From Leptolyngbya sp. FACHB-321 (GTDB taxonomy: Bacteria > Cyanobacteriota > Cyanobacteriia > Leptolyngbyales > Leptolyngbyaceae): a stretch of 43,345 nt of DNA. Positions within the stretch are counted from its first letter, which is position 1; the number at the start of each line of letters is the position of its first letter. The stretch spans positions 1-43,345 of the forward strand of contig NZ_JACJPI010000077.1 in the NCBI RefSeq assembly GCF_014695975.1, written 5' to 3'. The notes below the pieces were generated by a model. That model worked only from the letters and a program-made list of their open reading frames with translations. It made no database searches and was not told the origin of the DNA. Both the position numbers and the translations under genes were made by a program. This document shows, in pieces, positions 16,452-24,784 of the stretch.

Positions 16452-16757
16452 ACTGCTGCTGTGAGTTTTGGGTCTGGCATTTTGGCAAGCGGACGCTTGC
16501 CGCTTCCAGAGTGCCCATTATTGTTTGCCGAGGCCTAACCTACGACACCTAAATTGTCAGGGGCTGGTAACAAGGCAGCTAGGCATTCCCATAGCTTTTG
16601 AACTACAGCCAAAACTGGGGATGCAGCTTCTGCTGTACGTTTCTTCCAGCTTTAAGGCTCCTGAATTTAACGCAGTCCCGAATTAGCCTTTCATGATATG
16701 CACCATCAATATCAGGTAGCCCTCAGCAGAGGCTTTTGTTTATACCGATCATTTCCA
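16452..16757. other. spacer without genes
   Basis: About 305 bp between two minus-strand defence-type genes. I see no coding region, repeat or RNA structure here beyond the likely promoter for the DUF262 gene. Confidence 0.4.
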
Positions 16758-17525
16758 TTAAGTGCGAGCATTTTTGATCTGTGCAATTCGGCGTAAAATC
16801 TCTTGAGCGCATTCCGCAGCTGCGGCTGGTGAGTCACAGTCGTTTGCATTAACTCTCTGTAAACAGGCACCTTCTTCTTCAAGCATGGTTGTCCGGTTGT
16901 ACGCTTCAACAGGAGTTTCATGATGCACAGTGTCGCCATCAACTTCCACAATTGTGATCAGACCATCTTTGATGATCACAAAGTCCGGCTCTATGCGACG
17001 GTAAGCCTTTCCGCCTCTAATGAATACTGGCAATGGAGCAAAAGATACGCCTAAAGCTTTGAAAGCTTTGTACAAGTTGATTTCTTGTGATGAACGAAAG
17101 AGTAACCCATCACAGGTCTTAGGAGCAACGTTGTCTGAACGTACGCGCCCCTGGTTAGTGAGTCCTTTCCCAGCTAACCAAGTCTTAGCTTTCTCCTGCC
17201 ATGCTTCATCAGAGGCAAGCTGCGGTGTGATTATTACTTGTCGTAGGGAGTCTTGTGGATAAGCACTTAGAATTAACTGAGCTTTCTTTTCAATAGACTC
17301 TTGGAGTTCTTGCAAGGTTATCTCTATCTGAGCAAACAGATAATGCGGCACTGGTAGAATCAGATTAAAGATTCCAGTCCCCCCATTCCAATTGTCGAAG
17401 TCGATTTGAAGGATTACTGGTGTCGAGTTTGCTAGGATGGCGACTTCTATGGCTTGACCTTGCGCCGCAAAGAGACGAGCTAGGGTTGCAACAAGAGGGT
17501 GAGGATCGTTGTAATCGAGTTCCAT
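16758..17525 (-). CDS. DUF559/Vsr-like nuclease-domain protein, 255 aa
   Basis: The C-terminal 110 residues have the layout of a PD-(D/E)XK endonuclease: SSQEINLYKAF (E148), EPDFVIIKDG (D181), TIVEVDGDTVHHE (E194, D196, HH) and a final ACLQRVNANDC strand. The N-terminal 120 residues are unrecognised. This arrangement is common in small cyanobacterial nucleases that may cut or nick DNA. It lies upstream of the DUF262 gene on the same strand and downstream of the prim-pol gene, inside the defence-rich segment. Confidence 0.68.
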   Translation of the reverse strand: MELDYNDPHPLVATLARLFAAQGQAIEVAILANSTPVILQIDFDNWNGGTGIFNLILPVPHYLFAQIEITLQELQESIEKKAQLILSAYPQDSLRQVIITPQLASDEAWQEKAKTWLAGKGLTNQGRVRSDNVAPKTCDGLLFRSSQEINLYKAFKALGVSFAPLPVFIRGGKAYRRIEPDFVIIKDGLITIVEVDGDTVHHETPVEAYNRTTMLEEEGACLQRVNANDCDSPAAAAECAQEILRRIAQIKNART

Positions 17526-17673
17526 AAAGGCTAAAACTTTGGGTCTACCTATTTGTAGCCTTTGCTAGTGCTTTGCACTATAAAGACAGAAATCCTAACT
17601 TTTATGGCAATCGGAAATCACTAAGGATCAAGCTACCTCTCGACCAGCAGGTTCCTAACCAATGTATCCCGTG

Positions 17674-19926
17674 TCAATCCATGTGTTGCAACTGACTTTG
17701 AAGCTCAAACAACAATAGCTGTAAATCATCTCCATCAAATTCCAAATCAGGTTTGTCAAACACCTCCAAGATGAAACTTGACCACTTCTCTAGTGTCCAA
17801 CCCAACTCTGCCACCTTCTGGTCGATCGCCGCTCGAAGGCTCGCTTCGGGAATAGGATACTGCTGCACTGCCGCCCGCAACAACACGGGTTCATCCAGAA
17901 ACGTGGTCAAATCTGGTCGCACATACCAATCAGCCTGCTCCAACGCAAAAGCAGGTGGAGGCGCAGTGAAATAAATGGCATCCAGTTCATCCTCGACTGA
18001 GAGCCAGCCCACTAAGCGTGCCAAAGCCAGCCAGTCTTCCTCTTCTGGCTTCAGAAAGCGAGCACCTACTGCCAGCAAATCGACCTGCGCCAGCGGGTTA
18101 TAAACACCAGCCAACCACGCCAGTGCCAGCTCTTCTGAATGTTCCTGCTGAGACTGAGCAAAGAACGCTTCGACTTCCGCTTGCAGTGCCCGATCCACGT
18201 CAGGCTCCGGCACTGGCTGTTGAGGCACAACACTCAATTGCCGAATTTCTTGCAAAGCGGTTTTACTACCTCGGCGTTGCGGTTGCGATCGTCCAAACCC
18301 ACCTGGCATGACTGCTTCCTCACTCGAAGGTTGTGCGGCTGGCTTCGGTGCCACGACCTCTGTACTGACGAGACTGACCGACTCTTGCTGTATTTGGGCA
18401 GCAAAAAACTGCTGGGCTTCTGCCATTAGAATCGGGTCATCACTTGCCAACCATGCCTGCATCTTAGCAAGGTGCTTCTCTGCCCTAACAGCCTTTCGGT
18501 TGTCAGCTTCGACAGCGATGCCTGTGGAGAACCCCCCAGACCCCCCAACTTCTAGAAAGCCAACCGCTTGCCCTTGAGGGGCAGCAGTATGGCTGACAAG
18601 CTTATTGTCCTTCAAGGTATGGTATTCTCCGTCTGGTAAGGGTTTCAGGGGTTCTGAAAATGTGGGAGTTGCCGTAAGGGTATGGTATTCCCCGTCTGGT
18701 AAGCCTTTCAGGTAGCTGGGGTGCCAGAGTTCTTTGTATTTATCGAGGGTGGCATTCCCAATGCCGTAGGCGCGGATTGCCTGTCTCCGGGCTGTTACAG
18801 GTGTTGGTAAGGCGTTTTTGGTGAGCAGATCGGTGACTGCCTGACGGATACGATCGCGCGCCTCTTGCGACTTCTGCTGATTCTGATTCGGTGGCGCGGG
18901 TTCACTTGTCGCATCCGGTAGGGGTGCCGTCTTTACCTGGTGCTTGAAGCCAAAGGGGTAGTAATGACTGGACTGGATGGAACGGGTATAGAACATGGCT
19001 CGCTGTTCCAGGTCTGCCTGATGGCTGCAATACGAATCAAAGCCAGGGAGAGCGCGTGCCACTTCACAGATGGCAGCCGCTAAGTCTTCACCAGTGAGAG
19101 GAGCGGAACCGCGTTGGACGTGACCGAAAATGTATTCCCTCATCGCGATCCGACCGAGCAGGTAATTGGTTTGCCCTGAGTCAGTCCACCCCGCTAAAAC
19201 CTCAATATTCAGGTCGTGGAGAAACTTCTCGGCTTTGCCGGAGAGTTTGTACCGTTTGCGCTTCACCTGTTGCAAGACCCGTTTCAGGGTGTATGAGTCG
19301 ATGGCGTTGCGGTGTTGGGCAAACTGCCAGCGCTGCACAAAGGTCGTTTGGTCGCCGTAGATAGGCTGGAAGTCACGGTTGAGCAGGTAGGAGCCTGCTT
19401 GTAAGGGGAGCCGATGAGCAGCGTAAAGGCTCGGTGTTTCGCTGAAGGGCTTGGGGTTGGGGAACAGTTCGAGTTGTCCCGGTTTGAGTTTGAACCCGGC
19501 GTTCGCCAACAAGACGGAGACGGACTGGGCGATCGCCCAGGTTTCTTGCCGCTTCTGGAAGGGCAGGTATAGGTGGATACCGCCCCGGTAGCTACTGGTG
19601 ACGATGACGGTTTCAACCAAACCTAACGGTTCTAGCGCTGCCAACAGGCGTGGGATGGCGAAGCGATCGCTGTGGGGATGGTAAAGACTACCGGGATCAA
19701 TGTCGAGCATGAGGTAGTCGGTCTGTTTGCCAAACCGCACGCCATACAAGTAAGCGCCTTCTTGGAGCAGGCGATCGCTTAGAGGGTGCCTGTCTTCGGT
19801 TTTCCAGTCGGGGCGATCCCCAGGGTCAGGATGCTCGGCATAGATGAAATCAAACCGATGTGGAAAGAGACGCAGAAACGCATTTGGTTCCTGGATTGCC
19901 TGGAATTGAAGGGCGGGAAGGTTCAT
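17674..19926 (-). CDS. prim-pol-like (AEP) plasmid replication/primase protein
   Basis: A 750-residue protein. The N-terminal third fits the archaeo-eukaryotic primase fold: YLMLDIDPGS (D75, D77; metal-binding hDhD motif) and SSYRGGIHLYLPF (112-124; the sxH motif). A helical region follows, with TARRQAIRAYGIGNATLDKY as a possible HTH, then a long acidic, Gln/Pro-rich C-terminal half. The nonamer LPDGEYHTL occurs twice (DNA copies near 18615-18649 and 18677-18712). A strong AGGAGGG ribosome site precedes the ATG. It probably primes or initiates replication of this element. A dyad lies 130-170 bp upstream. Confidence 0.75.
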   Translation of the reverse strand: MNLPALQFQAIQEPNAFLRLFPHRFDFIYAEHPDPGDRPDWKTEDRHPLSDRLLQEGAYLYGVRFGKQTDYLMLDIDPGSLYHPHSDRFAIPRLLAALEPLGLVETVIVTSSYRGGIHLYLPFQKRQETWAIAQSVSVLLANAGFKLKPGQLELFPNPKPFSETPSLYAAHRLPLQAGSYLLNRDFQPIYGDQTTFVQRWQFAQHRNAIDSYTLKRVLQQVKRKRYKLSGKAEKFLHDLNIEVLAGWTDSGQTNYLLGRIAMREYIFGHVQRGSAPLTGEDLAAAICEVARALPGFDSYCSHQADLEQRAMFYTRSIQSSHYYPFGFKHQVKTAPLPDATSEPAPPNQNQQKSQEARDRIRQAVTDLLTKNALPTPVTARRQAIRAYGIGNATLDKYKELWHPSYLKGLPDGEYHTLTATPTFSEPLKPLPDGEYHTLKDNKLVSHTAAPQGQAVGFLEVGGSGGFSTGIAVEADNRKAVRAEKHLAKMQAWLASDDPILMAEAQQFFAAQIQQESVSLVSTEVVAPKPAAQPSSEEAVMPGGFGRSQPQRRGSKTALQEIRQLSVVPQQPVPEPDVDRALQAEVEAFFAQSQQEHSEELALAWLAGVYNPLAQVDLLAVGARFLKPEEEDWLALARLVGWLSVEDELDAIYFTAPPPAFALEQADWYVRPDLTTFLDEPVLLRAAVQQYPIPEASLRAAIDQKVAELGWTLEKWSSFILEVFDKPDLEFDGDDLQLLLFELQSQLQHMD

Positions 19927-20397
19927 CGGCGACCCTCCTTGCCCACAGCAGCATTTTGCAGGACAGGCTTGCCCCTGCCCTTATCAAATTTTTGATGCAC
20001 GAAGTAACTCCCTATGACTGGTGTAAGCAGTGGATAGGAAGCCATGCAAAAACTAGAGCAATTTGTCAAAAAGGTTGCACCATTTGACGAATTGCTACTA
20101 AAATTGGCATAGCAAAGCTGGGTGACCTAACAACCTGCCGCCTAAAGCATCAGTTAGAGTCCCTGCTCCTATCTTTCAATTGAATAACAAGCCTTTTGAC
20201 CCCTTCTGTTTCGCCGCAGCGGGGGTTTTTGGCTTCTAGGGTTGCCTAGAACATGACGAACACTCCTCTCGCTTCAAACGTGGAAACTTGTAATTCACCA
20301 GTTGCTCGTGTTGTCGTGGGAGCTTTGCTGTGGTGAAGTATCAATGATCTAACCGCAGATTCAAGCAAGTGGCAAAGTTTTTCAAAAACTGCTCTTG
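19927..20397. promoter_or_regulatory. spacer upstream of prim-pol gene with 13-bp dyad
   Basis: A 470-bp gap. GCAATTTGTCAAA (20058-20070) pairs with TTTGACGAATTGC (20083-20095) with one mismatch and a 12-base loop, 132 bp upstream of the prim-pol start. This could be an autoregulatory operator or an origin element. A C-run/G-run hairpin followed by GTTTTT near 20199-20229 may be a plus-strand terminator. No gene is seen. Confidence 0.45.
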
Positions 20398-21018
20398 TCA
20401 TACCTTTGCTCGAATGATTTGGTTGGCTGTTAGCTTTAGCGCTGGGAAAGTCGGTATCTCTACGACCTGATCGCCTCTGTAGACTGTTTCATCGTAAAAG
20501 CCTTCCACCAGGTTCAAGACAGTGACCCGTTTGTCGCCAGGTTTGTTGTTACGGTCAACGTCTACCCAGTCCACAATGATATAGACGGGGATGCCGACAA
20601 TGTTGTATTCCACCCGCTTGTGCCGATGGTCTGTAATTCCAGTGCCCATGCTTACCACTTCCATGACCAGCAATGGTGCAGGCTCATCCAGTTCAATGAC
20701 TGCTTCCCGGTTCAATAGCCCTTCCCATTGAGTGGTAGGCACAATGCAAAGATCAGGCACTCTAGACGTGTCCCGCCGCCCTACTTGAGGCACCCTCACA
20801 CCGATCGCGGCTTGTCTGACCACCCAAGCAAAACCAGCTTGCTCAATCGCTGTCTCAAGGTGGCGCTCACAAAAGCGCATGATTTCGGCGTGCTGACCGC
20901 GAGGCTGACCCATTGCTACTAGCTCCCCACGAAAAAGCTCATAGCGAGTGTCAGTGCCATCTTCATAGGTCAGGTATTCGTCAAAGGTGAATAGCGATGT
21001 GGCAGTTGCTGGTGTCAT
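20398..21018 (-). CDS. Uma2-family endonuclease-like protein
   Basis: A 206-residue DUF820/Uma2 protein, a PD-(D/E)XK-like family greatly expanded in cyanobacteria. It shows FDEYLTYEDGTDTRYELFRGELVAMGQ near the N-terminus (family start pattern; given in overlapping parts FDEYLTYED and YELFRGELV), SRVPDLCIVP with the acidic residue, and LVMEVVSMGT with the second acidic residue, then YIIVDWVDV. The function of Uma2 proteins is not settled. It is preceded by a 42-codon gene and a ribbon-helix-helix gene on the same strand. Confidence 0.88.
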   Translation of the reverse strand: MTPATATSLFTFDEYLTYEDGTDTRYELFRGELVAMGQPRGQHAEIMRFCERHLETAIEQAGFAWVVRQAAIGVRVPQVGRRDTSRVPDLCIVPTTQWEGLLNREAVIELDEPAPLLVMEVVSMGTGITDHRHKRVEYNIVGIPVYIIVDWVDVDRNNKPGDKRVTVLNLVEGFYDETVYRGDQVVEIPTFPALKLTANQIIRAKV

Positions 21019-21029
21019 GGCGATCGCCC

Positions 21030-21158
21030 TTACTTAGCTTGCTTCAGCCGATTTAACTCATTCATGATCTGTTTACCCCGCACAATCTGTCCTGGGGTCG
21101 GCACTTTGCCTCGCTGATTGTCGATGATCATGTCTCGGAGCATAGCGATCGCTTCCAT
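21030..21158 (-). CDS. small protein, 42 aa, upstream of Uma2
   Basis: A short frame starting MEAIAMLRDMIIDNQRGKVP and ending MNELNRLKQAK, basic and helical. It stops 11 bases before the Uma2 start on the same strand. The frame stays open upstream, and a TTG at 21182 would add LPTQQRLE. Its codon use and tight spacing suggest a real gene, possibly an accessory or antitoxin-like partner of Uma2. No ribosome site is obvious. Confidence 0.5.
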   Translation of the reverse strand: MEAIAMLRDMIIDNQRGKVPTPGQIVRGKQIMNELNRLKQAK

Positions 21159-21212
21159 TTCTAACCGTTGCTGTGTTGGCAAGCCCTGGTTTATCGGTGT
21201 TATGTGATGACC

Positions 21213-21419
21213 TCACTTATCTACTTTTGCGCTGCTCAGGGAAGCCTTCTTACTTTCCAGCCAGTCGAACATCACACCCTCAACAAGATTGGAGACGGTA
21301 CGACGCTCAGATTCGGCGATCGACTCTAGCTCTTGCTTCATCTCCGGAGGGCAAGTGAATGTGATTTTGGCTGTGTTTTTACGTGCCATCTGATCGTATG
21401 CGCTATGTTCTGACAGCAT
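21213..21419 (-). CDS. ribbon-helix-helix (CopG-like) DNA-binding protein
   Basis: A 68-residue protein with a ribbon-helix-helix core: the strand AKITFTCPPEMKQELESIAE, then SERRTVSNLVEGVMFDWLES. This is the layout of small plasmid repressors and antitoxins. A strong GGAGGAG ribosome site at 21424-21430 (minus strand) supports the ATG at 21419 or the adjacent ATG at 21422; an internal ATG at 21389 gives a shorter form. It heads a three-gene set with the 42-residue protein and Uma2. Confidence 0.75.
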   Translation of the reverse strand: MLSEHSAYDQMARKNTAKITFTCPPEMKQELESIAESERRTVSNLVEGVMFDWLESKKASLSSAKVDK

Positions 21420-21791
21420 CATATCTCCTCCGAAAAATTCTGAAATCACTTTGTACGCCTAATCACATCCGATTTCATAGATGTTATTTAATAAGTTCTG
21501 ATCTTATGCTAACTTATTAGAACAAGAGCGGAGCACAATAGAACTGGACTGGAAGGGGTGTGAAACGTTGATTCTTTTTTTTGCAAGGACCTTCTAGAAC
21601 CCTCATTCTGCTGCTGCGCTGCTGCGTAGTTGGCAGTGGTGCTGGTTCAAGAACGACAGATCATTGCTTTGCCCAAACTCGGTCTAGGTTCCTGTACGAC
21701 CACTCATCTAACCCCTTGCTGTAAAGCTGCGGTTATCAGTTCGGTTACTTCAGGTCACGCTCGTTGTCGTCACAGTTATTCTGAAAAGCCC

Positions 21792-22091
21792 ATGCCACAT
21801 CCCTTATTGCTTCCATCGATCGCCCTACCACAGCCACCCCCGCTCTACCTGCCAGCACCGCGCTTCCAAATCGGAACATGGGTGTTCTGGAAAGCGCTCA
21901 AAGACCCAGACTTCGGGCATATCGTCGGTCTAGTTTGGGCGACAGAAGGCAGTACCAAAGCGATCGGGTATCACTATGCAGTGCTGCTCGATAAAGCTGC
22001 GTTTTCAAGTGCCTTCATTAACCTTGACTGGGCTTTTGAGGACGACTTGGCAGTCATGCCTGTTCAGAATCCGCTTGTAATTGCGAAATAA
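21792..22091 (+). CDS. hypothetical protein, 99 aa
   Basis: A 99-residue protein starting MPHPLLLPSIALPQPPPL, Pro-rich at first, then RFQIGTWVFWKALKDPDFGH, HIVGLVWATEGS and IGYHYAVLLDKAAF. It resembles small cyanobacterial plasmid proteins of unknown function with a beta-rich core. It is 27 bp upstream of a small helix-turn-helix gene and likely co-transcribed with it. Longer upstream starts (to 21630) look non-coding. Confidence 0.55.
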   Translation: MPHPLLLPSIALPQPPPLYLPAPRFQIGTWVFWKALKDPDFGHIVGLVWATEGSTKAIGYHYAVLLDKAAFSSAFINLDWAFEDDLAVMPVQNPLVIAK

Positions 22092-22118
22092 TCCCTTCAC
22101 TCTAGCTTTAGAGGTCTT

Positions 22119-22412
22119 ATGGCACGTCCCCCTTCTGATCAGCAGTGGCAACTCTTTGAGCACTTGTACTTGCGTTGCCCACCGCCCCTTCATCCAGCTA
22201 AATTCCTAGAAGCTTGGGAGGTGTCCTACAGCGAGTTAGCCAAGCTGAGTGGTGTCTCCCGCAGCACGATCGAGCATTGGATGAGCCATTCTGCCTCGCA
22301 CAGAGAAGCCACACTGCTGCATCAACGCAGACTTGCCGCCATCGATCGCCTGTTTCGGCATGTCGATCGGATTCCCACAGATTTGATCAAATGCTGGTGT
22401 GACTCAGACTGA
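22119..22412 (+). CDS. small helix-turn-helix protein, 97 aa
   Basis: A 97-residue protein with a clear helix-turn-helix: VSYSELAKLSGVSRSTIEHW (36-55). The N-terminal SDQQWQLFEHLYLRCPPPL and the C-terminal RRLAAIDRLFRHVDRIP are helical. It is a likely DNA-binding regulator. A GAGG ribosome site precedes the ATG. It is co-directional with the 99-residue gene upstream, a pair that looks like a plasmid control module. Confidence 0.7.
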   Translation: MARPPSDQQWQLFEHLYLRCPPPLHPAKFLEAWEVSYSELAKLSGVSRSTIEHWMSHSASHREATLLHQRRLAAIDRLFRHVDRIPTDLIKCWCDSD

Positions 22413-23706
22413 TTCAACAGCCACCGTCTCAGCAAAAGTCTAGTTCTGAACTTTGCCAGCAGCCAAAACATTTGCTCCAAAAATCGTGGGAAACTGCCAA
22501 GACTTCTATGAGCAAAGCAATGCAAACGGCATTTTTAGCAGCTTTGCATGAGAAAGCTCCCAAACTCTCAGGGAGTTCAGGAACCCAACTTGCCGCTCGA
22601 AAGAGCGACCACCAGGCACTTGTGCGGCTTGAGACCACTGCCTCCTCACATTTAAGGAGACAATACTCCATTGCACCAGAAGATGAAGCGCGTTAATGCA
22701 ATGTGAAACGCTCAAGTTGTGCGCGGCAGACCGATCGTAGCATGGACTCAATCATTCTTAGCCAGCCATCTATCAAGTATGAGCTTAAAAAGCGCCTTAA
22801 ATAACTTCAACATTTTTATAAAGTTAATAAAAAGATACTAAGAGAGAAAGTTGTAATCGGCACACAAGCGGCTGTTACTCACGCAACAATTTGTAATAAT
22901 TATCGGACACCTCTTAAGAGGGGCTTTCAAAGAAATGAATTTCATGTAAACTTCTGCAACCTCCTATAACTTCCTGTAAATTTCTGCAATATGCCGATAC
23001 ATTGTTAATATTTTTCCGGTTAATTAAAAATATGCTTTTGTATAAATCCCCTGTCAAATAAACAACACAGCGATTACTGCTCTCAGTTAAGTTTTTTTAC
23101 ACTAGTTACAAAGAGAATAAGAGAGTAAGCGAGAATCGTGATCAAAATCTTTGAGTTTGCTAAAGGCTGTCATCAATGAAGGGCTAACTCCAATAGTCAG
23201 AAGGGGTTACAGCTCCTAGCTTGATTGATTGAGCAGGCGTGGTAATGCTTGTATTTCAAGCTTTGGGTGAAGAATTGATGACGCGCCCGATATAGTCATG
23301 GGCATTTCGGGCTTACTTTTACTGCTTGTGATTTGTTGAGAAATATTTCTTTGGTGTTTGACGTTGGCGGTTCTCACTCTCCGTCCCTTGGGTGCCCCCC
23401 TGCAAAGGCTGATTGACGCTCACAAAGGCGATTCAGTAAAGTAGCGAGTATTCCACTTCGGTTCGCCTAAAGGAATACCAGTCGTCAGTTTGTAGTTCGA
23501 GTACAGAACAATGAGAACAGAAAAAAACGGCTAATTGACACTTAATTAAAGCTTCAGGGGTTCATTAGCCACGACTTAACTGAAGGTTTCCAGAGCTAGC
23601 GGGTAAAACATCAAAAGCATCGGCAGCTAGCCGTTTTTGGGGCGGAAAGCCCAGAAAACACAGAAAGCATTCATCAACCATTCATCTTGCTAAAAGGAAG
23701 TACATC
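22413..23706. other. AT-rich gene-poor region with short repeats
   Basis: Nearly 1.3 kb without a convincing gene. From about 22780 to 23110 it is markedly AT-rich. TGTAAACTTCTGCAA (22945-22959) and TGTAAATTTCTGCAA (22975-22989) are 30 bp apart, iteron-like. An 11-bp inverted repeat AAAAACGGCTA/TAGCCGTTTTT (23523-23533 and 23628-23638) encloses about 95 bases and could be a structured RNA or terminator. GTATTCC and GGAATAC near 23449-23477 are another small inverted repeat. Candidate plasmid origin or regulatory region. Confidence 0.4.
22945..22989. repeat. two iteron-like 15-mers
   Basis: TGTAAACTTCTGCAA and TGTAAATTTCTGCAA differ at one base and lie 30 bp apart in AT-rich DNA. The octamer TTCTGCAA recurs at 24210 and 24288. 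Direct repeats in AT-rich, gene-free DNA are typical of plasmid iterons, but two copies are weak evidence. Confidence 0.35.
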
Positions 23707-24033
23707 ATGCTCCTGCTGATTCGTCATGTTCATTTTTCAGGATTTTGCCTCTTACGGCAGGGCTGCCGTTTTGGGAGTTACCAGTTCGTTCAGCTATGGG
23801 GAACGCATCAATCTCCAATAGATTTACTTCGCCCCTTCAGCTATTCCGTCCGTGAGGCTATAAACCTTTATCGTTTTGGTTTGCGCTTCGAGTTTGATCA
23901 ATGCGCTGACGCAGATTCTGTAGTGATGGGCTTTCCAGTGCGAATGAGAAGTACTTGGGTAAGCCTTAAGTCATTACAGAGGTCTACTTTTTCAGGCATT
24001 GAAGGTCTTTTCGCTGCTTTAAGTACGCTCTAA
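23707..24033 (+). CDS. uncertain small protein, 108 aa
   Basis: A 108-codon frame starting MLLLIRHVHFSGFCLLRQGC. A good ribosome site AAAGGAAG lies 7 bases upstream, which is the main argument that it is translated. The sequence has no recognisable domain and an odd composition. The leader and first codons resemble a second, apparently broken copy near 24411-24460. It may be a real peptide or part of a structured non-coding element. Confidence 0.3.
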   Translation: MLLLIRHVHFSGFCLLRQGCRFGSYQFVQLWGTHQSPIDLLRPFSYSVREAINLYRFGLRFEFDQCADADSVVMGFPVRMRSTWVSLKSLQRSTFSGIEGLFAALSTL

Positions 24034-24784
24034 GCGCACTGCAAAAAATCGAGTCTCCAAAGCAATGCAGTGAAAAGGCAAGCAATTTCACGTCTGGAAC
24101 AAGGATTTAAGGGGTAAACGCTTCTCGCTCACAGAAAGGCACACCAATGTTGTGCCACGGATTCGATCGCCCTAACTGTCATCGTTAGTGATCTTGGCTG
24201 CTTCTAACCTTCTGCAATGTCTTGAAGATTCTTAAGTTGCCTTTCAATTTTTCCAGAGAGTCTGCACTCTCTGGCTTTGAGAAAAGCTTCTGCAATTTTA
24301 AGTATGCCTTTAAGTACGCTACAAAAAGTGGCTTTTGAAACTCTTGCTGTGGCTGCATTATAGCGGTTAGGCAGTAGGTACTTATGCAGTTATTAACCCA
24401 GTGTTTTTTATTAGAAGGAAGTATGACCATGCCCTCTTAATTTGCCATGCCAGCTTTTCAAGAGACTATCGCATGTGATAGCGCGATTGCTTTAGAAAAT
24501 ATTCATTCGTATCTCTACTGATAAGAAAGAGAGGTTCTTCGCTTATTTATATCAGTTGTCATTAAGTTCTGTCGGTAGAGCCTCAGCAAGCTGAGAGTGT
24601 TTTAGCTTAAGCGTGAAATTCATCCATGTTTTCAGGTGAATCTAGCAGTTATGGAGTCGAAAAAATAGTTATGTAGTTATGAAATCTAAAGGCTAAAACC
24701 CAGATTTTTCGTTGGTTACTTCTACCTTTGTGATCAAAAGGGTAAGAGTAAAAACGGTATTTTCCATAACTTTCAAAATCTAAT
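24034..24784. promoter_or_regulatory. spacer upstream of large recombinase with palindromes
   Basis: A 750-bp region holding a diverged copy of the 23.7-kb leader (24411-24460), a second TTTAAGTACGCT (also at 24021-24032), a perfect 7-bp stem AGAGAGT/ACTCTCT (24255-24272), the near-perfect palindrome CTATCGCATGTGATAG (24466-24481) and a 22-bp imperfect palindrome around TGATCA (24723-24744), 41 bp before the recombinase. The palindromes are candidate recombinase or repressor sites. A minus-strand 81-codon frame here is unconvincing. Confidence 0.4.

Noticed and set aside
22472-22696. 74-codon plus-strand frame after the HTH gene
   Set aside because: Overlapping frames on the other strand are just as long, and it has no ribosome site or recognisable domain.
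24185-24430. 81-codon minus-strand frame, Lys/Leu-rich
   Set aside because: It spans hairpins and repeats, lacks a ribosome site, and its composition reflects AT-rich repeats; not convincing.
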